Part shown: in pieces, positions 17,836 through 26,366 of the stretch
How positions within the stretch are numbered: the stretch's first letter is position 1
How the letters are laid out: every line of letters begins with the position of its first letter
Source: Bacillus sp. RO3
Lineage (GTDB): Bacteria; Bacillota; Bacilli; Bacillales; Bacillaceae_B
Direction: 5' to 3'
Assembly: GCF_012911895.1 (NCBI RefSeq)
Contig: NZ_JAAXCV010000032.1
Location: forward strand, 62,001 to 126,000
Length of the DNA: 64,000 nucleotides
Program-made: the position numbers and the translations under genes
Notes under the pieces: generated by a model
Told to the model about the DNA's origin: nothing
Databases searched by the model: none
Seen by the model: the letters and a program-made list of their open reading frames with translations, nothing else

Positions 17836-18021
17836 ATGCCTTATATCACAGTAAAAATGCTCGAAGGCCGTTCAGAAGAACAAAAACGTGCCCTCGTCGA
17901 AAAGGTGACCGAAGCCGTAAGTGAAACAACTGGAGCACCTGAAGAAAAAATCGTTGTCTTCATCGAGGAAATGACAAAAGGACACTATGCGGTGGGCGGA
18001 AAGCGGCTTAGTGATCAATAA
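17836..18021 (+). CDS. ywhB: 4-oxalocrotonate tautomerase-family protein YwhB
   Basis: Tautomerase subunit of 61 residues starting MPYITVKMLEGRS. Removal of Met leaves the catalytic Pro1, and RSEEQKRALVEKVT includes the conserved arginine region. It resembles B. subtilis YwhB (62 residues), a hexameric enzyme active on 2-hydroxymuconate-type enols in vitro, physiological substrate unknown. AAGGAG lies nine bases before the ATG. It is divergent from ywhC and followed by its own hairpin terminator. Confidence 0.93.
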   Translation: MPYITVKMLEGRSEEQKRALVEKVTEAVSETTGAPEEKIVVFIEEMTKGHYAVGGKRLSDQ

Positions 18022-18035
18022 AACCCACAAAGAAA

Positions 18036-18071
18036 AGCCTGCCAAAAGACCGTTCTGTCTCTAGGCAGGCT
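18036..18071 (+). terminator. ywhB terminator
   Basis: AGCCTGCC and GGCAGGCT close an 18-25-base loop and are followed by CTTTATG. The hairpin lies 15 bp after the ywhB stop. Confidence 0.65.
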
Positions 18072-18092
18072 CTTTATGAAAGGATTGCTCCT

Positions 18093-18347
18093 ATGACATT
18101 CTTGTTCTACCCCATGTCCAATAAAGAAGAGGCCAATTGGAATAAAAGCACCTTTGTTGGATTCTATACATATATGGTTCTACTCTTTATTGACAGTGTC
18201 TTGCCCAGATAGCAGGAAAGGACCTCTTTTCCTTATCATTTAACTTCTTTACCCTATTCATCGTAACATTTGGTTATGAATTCTATGTGAATACAAAGAA
18301 AGGGTACCAATTCCGTCTATCCAGAATCATGGAAAGGACGGAGAAAA
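18093..18347 (+). pseudogene. Frameshifted two-helix membrane protein gene
   Basis: An ATG at 18093 with AAAGGA eight bases upstream opens 39 codons (MTFLFYPMSNKEEANWNKS, then FVGFYTYMVLLFIDSVL) and stops at 18212. In the +1 frame from about 18204 the text continues smoothly: LPQIAGKDLFSLSFNFF, then TLFIVTFGYEFYVNTKKGY and a basic tail. Joined, this is a plausible two-helix membrane protein of about 85 residues interrupted by one base change in length. I do not recognise the family. A sequencing error is possible. Confidence 0.45.
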
Positions 18348-18446
18348 ATGTTCATACAGATTGGCGACATGATTTCTCAATTGTTCATGGACGCTTCCCT
18401 GCCGGCCGTTACGGTGGTCATTTTCTTGATGGTAAAAATGTTTTAA
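18348..18446 (+). CDS. Hypothetical 32-residue membrane peptide
   Basis: Short reading frame MFIQIGDMISQLFMDASLPA followed by VTVVIFLMVKMF and a TAA stop. GGACGGAG lies a few bases upstream. The C-terminal half is one hydrophobic helix. It overlaps the tail of the broken membrane gene in another frame and may be its natural downstream partner or part of its decayed end. It ends just before the shared terminator. Confidence 0.35.
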   Translation: MFIQIGDMISQLFMDASLPAVTVVIFLMVKMF

Positions 18447-18454
18447 ATATAAAA

Positions 18455-18479
18455 GGGATCACCCTTTTCGAGTGATCCC
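18455..18479. terminator. Terminator for ywgA and converging small gene
   Basis: GGGATCAC and GTGATCCC form an 8-bp stem. On the minus strand it is followed by TTTTATATTT, so it serves ywgA best. Confidence 0.7.
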
Positions 18480-18503
18480 AGGCCCTTTATATTAAAACGT
18501 CCG

Positions 18504-19013
18504 TTACTGAACGATTTTTTTCGCTTTTAATCCTTCGATGTAGGCGAAGGCTTCGTCTATTTCTTCTTGTGTATATTTCTGTTTGCTCTTGAGTGTGAAA
18601 ACTTTCTCTGTGATTTCTTCTTTTGGAAGGCTATCAAAATACAAGACAGTGGATACGAGTTCAAGAAAGCGTGCTGATTGAACGTTCATATCGGTCAGGC
18701 AATCTTTCAAGAAAGGCATTTCTTTTTCATAAATCTGCAGGAAGTCTTCCCCTTCTTTTGTTACAGTGTACCGATATTGATAGTAACCGCCCTTTTTCTC
18801 TTTCACTTCTGAGATGAACCCCATATTACACAATTCTTCCACCCGGAGGGTCAGTTCCTCCGAGTATGGTCCATAGAAATGAAATTGGAATTTTTCCTGA
18901 AACGGGAATTGAAGCTTCTTGGCGATGAATATCATCTTCTGAAGCTTTTTCCTTCCCACCACTTCACCCGAGGCTAAGAAGGCACTCATCAGTTTTGCAT
19001 GATCTTTCAACAA
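18504..19013 (-). CDS. ywgA: YwgA family protein
   Basis: Cytoplasmic protein of 169 residues, similar in length and text to B. subtilis YwgA. The opening MLKDHAKLMSAFLASGEVVG and the YGPYSEELTLRVEELCNMGF block with a following KEKKGGYYQYRYTVT are characteristic. The fold looks like a winged-helix or antitoxin-associated helical protein, but no function is known. The start is TTG at 19013, ten bases after GGAG; the next codon is also TTG. It follows ywfO after 61 bp on the same strand and probably shares its transcript. Confidence 0.85.
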   Translation of the reverse strand: MLKDHAKLMSAFLASGEVVGRKKLQKMIFIAKKLQFPFQEKFQFHFYGPYSEELTLRVEELCNMGFISEVKEKKGGYYQYRYTVTKEGEDFLQIYEKEMPFLKDCLTDMNVQSARFLELVSTVLYFDSLPKEEITEKVFTLKSKQKYTQEEIDEAFAYIEGLKAKKIVQ

Positions 19014-19074
19014 TGTACGTCATCTCCTACTCCTAGTATTGCATATTTCAGATCCTCATTGGCTGTAGTGTCGT

Positions 19075-20376
19075 CTATGTCAGTTCCAGAATCGTCCGTA
19101 TTTGTCTTTTGATATTTTTCTTCGACGATTCGTCGTATAGTAAATCCACTGGATAATATAATTTATGATCGGTCCGGCGCTTCCCTGAGATGGAATCGAC
19201 GATATCCGACTGTCTGGATAATTCCCGCAGCTCATCGTTTTTCATCAGCAGATGGATCGGGAGCCGTTCCTCTTCCTCACCCGGCCTGTAGAAGTCATAC
19301 GGGAGGTCTGAAGATGAGTCCACCACCAAATAGTAGTCGGGATCGATTCCGGCCTTTTTAAACAGGACTTCAAGCTCACTGTGCTTCTTGTATTCCTTCG
19401 CAGGATCAAATTCCACGTACTTGAATAGATTCCTGTTCATGAACCGCTCGCATAAGTCCCGTAGAATCGGGTCTTCTTCTTCCTGCCAGATTTGAAAATA
19501 ATACAAGATGACCGCTTCATCGAGCTTCAAATAGTCCTCGAGAGACACATTTTCCTGAAACAGGGAGTAAAAATGGATCGGGTTTTGCTTAAAGGCATAG
19601 CCTTCTTCATGAAGTTCCTTTGCCCTATGTAGAATCTTCGTCAAAATCACTTCTGCACTCCGGGTGACGGGATGAAAATACACTTGCCAGTACATCTGAT
19701 AACGGCTCATGATGTAATCTTCCACTGCATGCATCCCACTCTGTTTAATGACAACCTGATCTTCACGCGGCCTCATGACACGGAGAATCCGTTCCATATC
19801 GAAGTGACCGTAGCTCACTCCTGTAAAATACGCATCCCGCTGCAGGTAATCCATCCGGTCCGCATCGATCTGGCTTGAAATCAGGCTGACGACAAGCTTG
19901 TTCTTATACGTCTTCGCAATCACTTCTGCCACATGCTTAGGGAAATCCGGACCGACTTTACTCAGGACCGCATTCACTTCTGTGTCGCCTAGAATGATCT
20001 CTTGGGTGAAGTGCTCGTGATCCAGGTGAAACACTTTCTCAAAGGAGTGGGAAAACGGTCCATGACCGAGGTCGTGCAGTAACGCAGCACAAAGGGACAA
20101 TAATCGTTCATCCTGGTTCCACTCCGTTCTTCCCGCGAAGACATCGTCCACAATCCGGCGAATGATCTCGTACACGCCAAGAGAGTGATTGAACCGGCTG
20201 TGCTCCGCTCCATGAAAGGTCAGGTAGGTGGTGCCCAGCTGACGAATTCGACGGAGCCGTTGAAACTCTTTTGTTCCAATCAGATCCCAGATCACTCGAT
20301 CCCTTACATGAACATACCGGTGTACAGGGTCTTTAAATACTTTTTCTTCATGTAATTTCTGCTTGGCATACTCCAT
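19075..20376 (-). CDS. ywfO: HD-domain phosphohydrolase YwfO
   Basis: HD-superfamily nucleotide hydrolase of 433 residues, the exact size of B. subtilis YwfO. The metal site is formed by HSRFNHSLGVYEI, LLHDLGHGPFSHSFE and DADRMDYLQRD. The dNTP triphosphohydrolase-like architecture suggests hydrolysis of (d)NTPs. Related enzymes are allosterically activated by dGTP or dTTP, which cannot be seen here. The ATG is preceded by GGAAGAGGG. It is followed by ywgA. The family is certain, the physiological substrate is not. Confidence 0.93.
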   Translation of the reverse strand: MEYAKQKLHEEKVFKDPVHRYVHVRDRVIWDLIGTKEFQRLRRIRQLGTTYLTFHGAEHSRFNHSLGVYEIIRRIVDDVFAGRTEWNQDERLLSLCAALLHDLGHGPFSHSFEKVFHLDHEHFTQEIILGDTEVNAVLSKVGPDFPKHVAEVIAKTYKNKLVVSLISSQIDADRMDYLQRDAYFTGVSYGHFDMERILRVMRPREDQVVIKQSGMHAVEDYIMSRYQMYWQVYFHPVTRSAEVILTKILHRAKELHEEGYAFKQNPIHFYSLFQENVSLEDYLKLDEAVILYYFQIWQEEEDPILRDLCERFMNRNLFKYVEFDPAKEYKKHSELEVLFKKAGIDPDYYLVVDSSSDLPYDFYRPGEEEERLPIHLLMKNDELRELSRQSDIVDSISGKRRTDHKLYYPVDLLYDESSKKNIKRQIRTILELT

Positions 20377-20649
20377 CTTCTACCCTCTTCCTAATCTAGG
20401 ATATTTCTATTATAGCGACTTTCGTCCTGGTCTTCATCTCGAATTTTGTCGAAAAAAATAGGTATTTGGCTTCCAGATGATCAGCCCCAAGCTTTCCAAT
20501 TACTTCAAAAAAACTTGGAATCTTGACAACCAGGTGACGATCCTTCTCCTATCTATTTCTCTGTCCCTTATCCAGTATCCTTTTCCTTGCACGTACAAAC
20601 CTTTCATTTTTATGCCGAAAAGAAAAAACTCCCTATAGGAAGTTTCTCT

Positions 20650-20874
20650 TTACTTCTTTATTTTCTTTATTACTTTCTCCATGAGTTCTTCTTCAGTCAA
20701 CGCCGCTACAGGACGATTATTCACAAAGGCGAATGTCTTCTTGCGTCCTGGACCACAATAGGATTGGCACGCAATGTCGATGGGTGCCTCCGGGTCGATT
20801 TCTTTTAATTTGGGAATTAAGGTCTTCAGGTTAACGGCCTGACAATCATCGCAAACACGAAATTCGTTTGCCAT
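20650..20874 (-). CDS. DUF1450 (YuzB-like) thioredoxin-fold small protein
   Basis: Small protein of 74 residues with a CDDC pair near the N-terminus ([11 protein letters not shown]) and [20 protein letters not shown] in the middle. This pattern is typical of DUF1450, a ferredoxin/thioredoxin-like fold of unknown role. Four cysteines could bind a metal or cycle as disulfides. A lysine-rich C-terminal helix follows ([14 protein letters not shown]). It is a single-gene unit 273 bp from ywfO. The intervening sequence has no other evident feature. Confidence 0.85.
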   Translation of the reverse strand: MANEFRVCDDCQAVNLKTLIPKLKEIDPEAPIDIACQSYCGPGRKKTFAFVNNRPVAALTEEELMEKVIKKIKK

Positions 20875-21114
20875 ATGTCAACAACCCTTTCTATCTATTG
20901 AAATGGATTTCATTTGTCATAAACATCGAGTTATAGGATACAGTTTTCTGTCATGTTTTGCAAGGGAACGTCGCTTCCAGATTGTAGGAATCCTCACTTA
21001 TACAACGAAACTAGCAGACAGAAAATAATTTTAACATATTCGTATAAAAACCTGGAAAATGGTCCATCCTTTAATCAACGAATCATTTAAGAAAACTATG
21101 GGAGTTGAGATGAA

Positions 21115-21933
21115 ATGATGATGAAGACAAGACAGGATGCCTGGACGGAGGAAAATGATCTATTATTGGCCGAAACGGTCTTAAGGCATGTACGGGAAGG
21201 AAGCACACAATTAAACGCCTTCGAAGAAGTTGGGGATAAACTGAACCGTACATCTGCCGCTTGCGGTTTCAGATGGAATGCAGTCGTCCGGCACCAATAC
21301 GAAAAGGCTCTTCAACTGGCAAAAAAACAACGGAAGCAGCGCCACCGCATCCTCGGTAAAGACCAGGGCGGCAAGAAGAAGTTATTATATCAACCGCCGA
21401 CGCCTTCAATCGAAGATTTAGATGCTATGTCTCTATCAATGTCTGAAGCCGAAGAAGAAATGGAATTCGCAGAATATGAAAACTATGTCCCGGAAACGGA
21501 GAAGTTAGGGAAAGAATCCGATGAAGCCCCTCAATACGAAGTAGAGGCGGCCGAAGAACAAGTCTACGTTCCCCAGCAGGCACCTGCAGCCAAACATATG
21601 GTGAAACCGTCCGGACTGAAAGGTGAAGTGACGCTGGAAAAAGTCATCGCTTTCCTTCAGAACCTAGCCCAGACCAATATGAATTCAGACTATATAAAAA
21701 TCGAGAATCAGAGATTGAAACAGGAGATTTCCGAAATCCGAAAAGAAAATGCCGAGCTTGAAAAGAAAGTCAAAGCCCTTGAAAATAACTCCATCACGAT
21801 GCAGGAAGACTACGAAACCCTGATGCAGATCATGAACCGGGCGCGCAAGCTGGTCGTATTCGACGAAGAAGAAGGGAAAGCACCACGCTTCAAAATGGAT
21901 CGTAACGGCAATCTTGAAAAAGTGGCTGAATAA
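21115..21933 (+). CDS. rsfA: RsfA-family prespore transcription regulator
   Basis: DNA-binding protein of 272 residues, homologous to B. subtilis RsfA, a forespore regulator made under sigma-F. The N-terminal Myb/SANT-like helix-turn-helix is visible ([20 protein letters not shown] then [18 protein letters not shown]). The middle is acidic and proline-rich. Residues ~195-235 form a coiled coil ([20 protein letters not shown]). The ATG at 21115 follows GGGAG; the next two codons are also ATG, so the exact start is loose. A clear sigma-F promoter could not be identified by eye. Confidence 0.9.
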   Translation: MMMKTRQDAWTEENDLLLAETVLRHVREGSTQLNAFEEVGDKLNRTSAACGFRWNAVVRHQYEKALQLAKKQRKQRHRILGKDQGGKKKLLYQPPTPSIEDLDAMSLSMSEAEEEMEFAEYENYVPETEKLGKESDEAPQYEVEAAEEQVYVPQQAPAAKHMVKPSGLKGEVTLEKVIAFLQNLAQTNMNSDYIKIENQRLKQEISEIRKENAELEKKVKALENNSITMQEDYETLMQIMNRARKLVVFDEEEGKAPRFKMDRNGNLEKVAE

Positions 21934-22122
21934 TGGGGTTCCCAACCAGTGCGCCTGTGGGCGTGCTGGTTTTTTGTCGGCATAACGTTTCAGGAATGGC
22001 GTCGGAATAAAGAGTGATTGAGTTGTTTCTTTGTGGCGAAGTCACTTTGAATAGCGTCCTTTTTTCGTTCATTCCCACAAAAAAAGCCGGCCTCATTTCA
22101 AACGAAGTCCGGCTCTCCCTTA

Positions 22123-22968
22123 TCAAGATCCCAATACTTTCTGATTCCGATCGACGACTCTTTGATAATACGTCTCATACATCCCATACTCTTCCCCCTG
22201 GAGGGCACCGCTATAAAATTCACCGCTGAACCCTTTCAACGATTGCAGGAATCTAAGCATCACGTCTTGAATCGAGAACTCGACGCCCAACAGTTCAGAT
22301 AAGGAAGCCATTACGTCGGGATCAATGGAGGGAAACGTAAACTTCGTCGTTCCATCTTTCAATCCGGCCTCATAAAAACGCCGAATCAACTGAGCCCTTT
22401 CAGAACCGCTTCCATTGACACAGAGGTATACCTGAACGGCTACCCCGTTGCGTATCCTCCGCTGGGAAATCCCTGCGAACTTCCGGTCATTGATACTGAG
22501 GTCATAGCTGCCTGGGCAGTAGGAACGGGTGATTTCTTTCGCTTCGATCTTCACTTCAAAATCCTTGAACATATCTTCGACGAGCAACCACATGGCATCA
22601 TAACCACGGTTGATATCGATCCCTTTTTCAGAATCAGGGAACACCAATGATAGATTCAACACTCCTTCATCCAATACTACCGCTAGGCCCCCGGAATTTC
22701 TTACAATATATTGATAGCCTTCCTCTTCCAAAGCCTTCAGAGCATCGGAAAGAAACGGCAACTTCGTATCTTGAATACCCAGTACGACCGTTTGATGATG
22801 AACCCATGAACGTGCTGTGGGATCAGATTGGCCTGTCCCGATCACCGTGCACAGTGTATCGTCCATGGCAAACGACTGTAATGCCCCGAACATCGGCCCG
22901 AGACTCGATTGATCTATCACTCTCCACCTGTCCTGACGGAGCAGTGTATACGCTTTTTCTTTATCCAT
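22123..22968 (-). CDS. lipL: Octanoyl-[GcvH]:protein N-octanoyltransferase LipL
   Basis: Lipoate-assembly amidotransferase of 281 residues, exactly the length of B. subtilis LipL (YwfL). It moves the octanoyl group from GcvH to the E2 subunits of 2-oxoacid dehydrogenases. The catalytic cysteine is C151 in [18 protein letters not shown]; the conserved [19 protein letters not shown] block precedes it. The ATG at 22968 is preceded by AAGGAGAAAG; the extra in-frame residues upstream are unlikely. A nested inverted repeat lies about 100-190 bp upstream of the start. Confidence 0.95.
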   Translation of the reverse strand: MDKEKAYTLLRQDRWRVIDQSSLGPMFGALQSFAMDDTLCTVIGTGQSDPTARSWVHHQTVVLGIQDTKLPFLSDALKALEEEGYQYIVRNSGGLAVVLDEGVLNLSLVFPDSEKGIDINRGYDAMWLLVEDMFKDFEVKIEAKEITRSYCPGSYDLSINDRKFAGISQRRIRNGVAVQVYLCVNGSGSERAQLIRRFYEAGLKDGTTKFTFPSIDPDVMASLSELLGVEFSIQDVMLRFLQSLKGFSGEFYSGALQGEEYGMYETYYQRVVDRNQKVLGS

Positions 22969-23070
22969 AGAGCTTTCTCCTTCATTCACAACATGCGAGC
23001 CCATTATATCACAAAACGACGGTGTTGCTAAAAGCGGGATGGACCTTCCAGTTGGCTTTTGATATGAAGA

Positions 23071-23162
23071 TGTTTGCCTGTAAAATGAGCTGCCTATTTT
23101 GACAGGTGATTACCCCCACTTCTCTGCCTGTCAAAAAGGGATGGAAAGTCAACAGGCAAACA
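23071..23162. repeat. Nested inverted repeat between pta and lipL
   Basis: Outer arms TGTTTGCCTGT (23071-23081) and ACAGGCAAACA (23152-23162) are perfect 11-mers. Inside them TTTTGACAGG (23097-23106) pairs with CCTGTCAAAA (23127-23136). The core CCTGT/ACAGG recurs four times. It could be a folded RNA or a remnant of a small mobile repeat. Confidence 0.65.
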
Positions 23163-23191
23163 GCCAGGCACCCCCGCCTGCAACAATCCCA

Positions 23192-23228
23192 TAAAAAAAG
23201 CCGAACCCCCTAAGGGATCCAGCTTCCT
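23192..23228 (-). terminator. pta terminator
   Basis: Just past the pta stop, GGATCCC and GGGGGTTC pair (two wobble pairs) around UUA, extended by AAGC/GCTT, and are followed on the minus strand by seven T. Confidence 0.7.
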
Positions 23229-23235
23229 CAATAGA

Positions 23236-24207
23236 CTACAGTGCCTGAGCTGCCGTGATCAACGCCAGCTTATACACATCTTCTTCGTTACAGCCGCGTG
23301 ATAGGTCGTTCACAGGGGCATTCAATCCTTGAAGGATCGGGCCGACTGCTTCGAAGTTTCCTAGGCGCTGAGCAATTTTGTATCCGATGTTTCCAGCTTC
23401 AAGGCTAGGGAAAACAAAGACGTTGGCATTTCCTTTTATATTGGCACCAGGTGCTTTTTTCTCAGCTACCGATGGAACGAAGGCTGCATCGAATTGAAAT
23501 TCACCATCAACAGTCAGTTCCGGTGCTTTTTCTTTTGCTACTGAAACAGCTTCTGCCACTTTTTCCGTTTCAGGTGATTTTGCAGACCCTTTTGTAGAAA
23601 AGCTAAGCATGGCGACCCGGGGATCGATATCGAACATGTCAGCTGTTTTTGCACTTTCAATCGCGATTTCAGCAAGATCCTGGCTGTCTGGAGAAATGTT
23701 GATGGCACAGTCAGCGAAAACATACTTCTCGTCTTCACGAACCATGATGAAGACTCCGGACGTCTTGCGTACGCCTTCTTTGGTTTTGATGATTTGAAGA
23801 GCCGGACGGACCGTGTCAGCTGTTGAATGGGCTGCACCGCTTACCAGACCGTGTGCCATGCCTGTGTATACAAGCATCGTCCCGAAATAATTACCGTCCA
23901 ACAGGATGTTCTTCGCATCTTCCTCTGAGGCTTTTCCTTTTCGTCGCTCTACGAATGCTTTCACCAGCTCGTCCATTCCTGCGAAAGATGCAGGATCCAC
24001 CACATCACATCCGTCAAGCTTCACACCAAGCTGATCCGCTTTAGCCTTCACTTCATCCACTTTGCCGACTACGATCGGAGTCAGGATGCCATCGCCTGCC
24101 AAACGGGAAGCAGCTGTCAGAATACGTTCGTCTGTTCCTTCTGGGAATACGATTTTCAACTCTTTCCCTTTTACTTTATCTGTTAATGTTTGAAATAAGT
24201 TGCTCAA
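23236..24207 (-). CDS. pta: Phosphate acetyltransferase
   Basis: Phosphotransacetylase of 323 residues, full length for the short Pta type. It interconverts acetyl-CoA and acetyl phosphate in the overflow pathway to acetate. Characteristic text includes KIVFPEGTDERILTAASRLA, GAAHSTADTVRPALQIIKT, FADCAINISPD and ANVFVFPSLEAGNIGYKIAQ. The start is TTG at 24207, seven to eight bases after AAGGAGG. A full-match cre site lies upstream of its promoter at a position typical of CcpA activation, as known for B. subtilis pta. Confidence 0.97.
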   Translation of the reverse strand: MSNLFQTLTDKVKGKELKIVFPEGTDERILTAASRLAGDGILTPIVVGKVDEVKAKADQLGVKLDGCDVVDPASFAGMDELVKAFVERRKGKASEEDAKNILLDGNYFGTMLVYTGMAHGLVSGAAHSTADTVRPALQIIKTKEGVRKTSGVFIMVREDEKYVFADCAINISPDSQDLAEIAIESAKTADMFDIDPRVAMLSFSTKGSAKSPETEKVAEAVSVAKEKAPELTVDGEFQFDAAFVPSVAEKKAPGANIKGNANVFVFPSLEAGNIGYKIAQRLGNFEAVGPILQGLNAPVNDLSRGCNEEDVYKLALITAAQAL

Positions 24208-24243
24208 TAGAGGAACCTCCTTGATTTATACATATCCAATCTT

Positions 24244-24298
24244 AGAATACTCTTATCATATAGGAATTCAAGGAAAAGACGCAATGACATCGGTTTCA
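24244..24298 (-). promoter_or_regulatory. pta promoter with upstream activating cre site
   Basis: On the minus strand TTGAAT (24266-24271) and TATTCT (24244-24249) with a 16-base spacer. The 14-mer at 24285-24298, TGACATCGGTTTCA on the plus strand, fits the cre consensus TGWNANCGNTNWCA at every position. Its centre is about 54 bp upstream of the expected start point, the arrangement of CcpA-activated pta and ackA. Confidence 0.75.
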
Positions 24299-24511
24299 AA
24301 AAAAAGTCTTTGTTTTCTAACAATTATGGTTCACTTTACCCACATCTAAAAAAAGGTACCTGATGAACGATCCACGATGATAGTGTGTTCCAGAATTAAC
24401 GCGGCTATCCAAGATTTGTGCCATTTTACCGACAATGGGGTTTGTACTCTTACTCTATGGTCAAACTATGATATAGTAAAGTTGGAAATAGTACTTTAAG
24501 GAGTGATTACG

Positions 24512-25258
24512 TTGGCAGAACCGGCACAAACACTGGATGGTTGGTATTCGTTACATGATTTTCGCGCGATGGACTGGACTACTTGGAAGATGCTTCCGAG
24601 TGAAGAAAGAGCGTCGGCGATTGCTGAATTCCACCGTTTCTTAGATAAGTTAAACCGTACTCAAGATGCGAAAGAAGGAAGTCACGCCCTCTACACCATC
24701 GTTGGTCAAAAGGCAGACTTCATGTTGATGATCCTTCGTCCGACAATGGAAGAATTAAACGAATTGGAAAATGAATTCAACAAGCTGAAAATCGCTGAAT
24801 TCACGATTCCGACATTCTCTTATGTTTCTGTGGTCGAGCTTGGGAACTACATGCCATCTGAAGGCGATCCTTATGATAATCCATATGTACAGGAGCGTAT
24901 CTACCCGATCCTTCCGAAAGCGAAGCATATCTGCTTCTACCCGATGGACAAGCGTCGCCAGGGGAATGATAACTGGTACATGCTTCCCATGGAAGAGCGT
25001 CGTGACATGATGAGAAGTCATGGAATGATCGGCCGTCAATATGCAGGAAAAGTAAAGCAGATCATTACAGGTTCTGTAGGGTTCGATGATTACGAGTGGG
25101 GCGTCACCCTTTTTGCTGATGATGTCCTCCAATTCAAAAAGCTTGTATACGAAATGCGCTTTGATGAAGTAAGTGCACGCTATGGCGAATTCGGTGCCTT
25201 CTATGTAGGGAACTTATTAAAAGAAGAGGCGATTTCGAAATTCCTTCATGTGAACTAA
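24512..25258 (+). CDS. hemQ: Coproheme decarboxylase HemQ
   Basis: Chlorite-dismutase-family enzyme of 248 residues that decarboxylates coproheme to heme b, the last step of the Gram-positive heme route. The conserved [16 protein letters not shown] holds Y143, corresponding to the catalytic tyrosine. H170 in [14 protein letters not shown] corresponds to the proximal heme ligand. The [14 protein letters not shown] block is typical. The start TTG at 24512 lies eight bases after AAGGAG; an upstream GTG overlaps the ribosome site. It is divergent from pta, the same arrangement as ywfI-pta in B. subtilis. Confidence 0.96.
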   Translation: MAEPAQTLDGWYSLHDFRAMDWTTWKMLPSEERASAIAEFHRFLDKLNRTQDAKEGSHALYTIVGQKADFMLMILRPTMEELNELENEFNKLKIAEFTIPTFSYVSVVELGNYMPSEGDPYDNPYVQERIYPILPKAKHICFYPMDKRRQGNDNWYMLPMEERRDMMRSHGMIGRQYAGKVKQIITGSVGFDDYEWGVTLFADDVLQFKKLVYEMRFDEVSARYGEFGAFYVGNLLKEEAISKFLHVN

Positions 25259-25268
25259 ATACACTCTA

Positions 25269-25297
25269 AACGACAAGCTATCAGGCTTGTCGTTTTT
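25269..25297 (+). terminator. hemQ terminator
   Basis: AACGACAAGC and GCTTGTCGTT with a six-base loop, followed by T6, ten bases after hemQ. Confidence 0.9.
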
Positions 25298-25336
25298 TCA
25301 TGACAACTCCCCGCTCCCTCTAAAAAAAAAACAAAT

Positions 25337-25365
25337 GAATATATTTTTCCTCCCCCTCATAGACA
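25337..25365 (+). promoter_or_regulatory. Possible sigma-E promoter for cwlJ-gerQ
   Basis: GAATATAT (25337-25344) and CATAGACA (25358-25365), 13 bases apart, resemble the mother-cell sigma-E consensus (KMATATTT and CATACAHT). The position, about 45 bp before cwlJ, fits known sigma-E control of this gene. Confidence 0.45.
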
Positions 25366-25409
25366 TGAAATAGTGAGACATCAAGCATCTTCTGAAGTGA
25401 GGTGAGAAG

Positions 25410-25832
25410 ATGGCTGTTATTCCTTATAACGAGAAGGAAGTAAAACTTCTGGCTCGACTGATGAGGGCTGAAGCCGAGGGTGAAGGACAGCAAGGAATGC
25501 TAATGGTAGGGAATGTCGGCGTGAATCGTGTACGATCCGATTGCCTTGACTTCAAGAAATTAGCGAGTCTTCAAGATATGGTGTATCAAAGCCCTGGAGG
25601 ATTTGAGGCAACCCAGAAAGGATATTTTTATCAACGTGCCCGACAAAAGGAGATTGATTTGGCCAGGAAGACCATTAAAGGCGGCAGGTATCACCCTGCA
25701 TCGTATTCTCTTTGGTTTTTCAAGCCTGCAGGGAATTGTCCTGACCAATGGTATAACCAGGCAAACTCAGGGCGGTTCAAGTCCCACTGCTTCTATCAAC
25801 CCACTAAAGGCGATTGTCCGAAGGTATTTTAA
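25410..25832 (+). CDS. cwlJ: Spore cortex-lytic cell wall hydrolase CwlJ
   Basis: Hydrolase_2 (SleB/CwlJ) domain protein of 140 residues without signal peptide, as in B. subtilis CwlJ (142 residues). It degrades muramic-delta-lactam cortex peptidoglycan during germination after Ca-DPA release. Seen: LARLMRAEAEGEGQQGMLMV with the catalytic glutamate region, VGVNRVRSDCLDF, and the conserved SLWFFKPAGNCPDQWYNQ tail. GAGGTGAG precedes the ATG. It is followed by gerQ after 24 bp, the pair needed to place CwlJ in the spore coat. Confidence 0.95.
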   Translation: MAVIPYNEKEVKLLARLMRAEAEGEGQQGMLMVGNVGVNRVRSDCLDFKKLASLQDMVYQSPGGFEATQKGYFYQRARQKEIDLARKTIKGGRYHPASYSLWFFKPAGNCPDQWYNQANSGRFKSHCFYQPTKGDCPKVF

Positions 25833-25856
25833 CTTTATTTAAAGGAGGTATTCGGT

Positions 25857-26321
25857 TTGGCTAATCAACAATCAAACCCGTATATGCAAGGGTACAATCA
25901 ATCTTCATACAATCCATACGGTCAATATTACGGCGGAGGGCAAGGACAGTATTATCCCCAGCAGCAGAGTGGCGGAGGTTATCAAATACCTTCACCGACG
26001 AATGCACCGGCACCTACTCAGAATGTTCCTGGAATGCTGCCGATTGAAGAATCGTATATCGAGAATATCCTCAGGTTGAACAAAGGAAAAGTAGCGACTG
26101 TGTATACAACGTTTGAAAATAACAAGGAATGGAACGCAAAGATTTTTAAAGGGATCATAGAGGCGGCTGGCCGTGATCACCTTATCCTTAGTGATCCGCA
26201 AACCGGGACTCGGTACCTCATCCCGATGATTTATCTGGATTACATCACCTTCGATGAAGAAATCGAATATGAATATCCATTCGGGGCAGGAGCCTCTATG
26301 CAAAGTTATTCCCAGCGATAA
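25857..26321 (+). CDS. gerQ: Spore coat protein GerQ
   Basis: Coat protein of 154 residues required for CwlJ localisation. The N-terminal third is low-complexity, rich in Q, Y, G and P (PYGQYYGGGQGQYYPQQQ). The C-terminal domain carries the conserved IEESYIENILRLNKGKVATV and the LSDPQTGTRYLIPMIYLDY block. Start is TTG at 25857, seven bases after AAAGGAGGT. It is shorter than B. subtilis GerQ (about 180 residues). Its first ~75 residues contain no lysine, whereas B. subtilis GerQ is cross-linked by transglutaminase through N-terminal lysines. Confidence 0.92.
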   Translation: MANQQSNPYMQGYNQSSYNPYGQYYGGGQGQYYPQQQSGGGYQIPSPTNAPAPTQNVPGMLPIEESYIENILRLNKGKVATVYTTFENNKEWNAKIFKGIIEAAGRDHLILSDPQTGTRYLIPMIYLDYITFDEEIEYEYPFGAGASMQSYSQR

Positions 26322-26360
26322 AAAAACCCTGTCAGGAAACAGTTTCCTGACAGGGTTTTT
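26322..26360. terminator. Bidirectional terminator between gerQ and ywdK
   Basis: AAAAACCCTGTCAGGAAAC and GTTTCCTGACAGGGTTTTT form a 19-bp arm pair around a single base, with A and T tracts on both sides. Confidence 0.92.
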
Positions 26361-26366
26361 CGTTTT

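Noticed and set aside
21035-21075. Sigma-F promoter for rsfA
   Set aside because: GTATA and GGAAAA are present but only seven bases apart, far from the required spacing.
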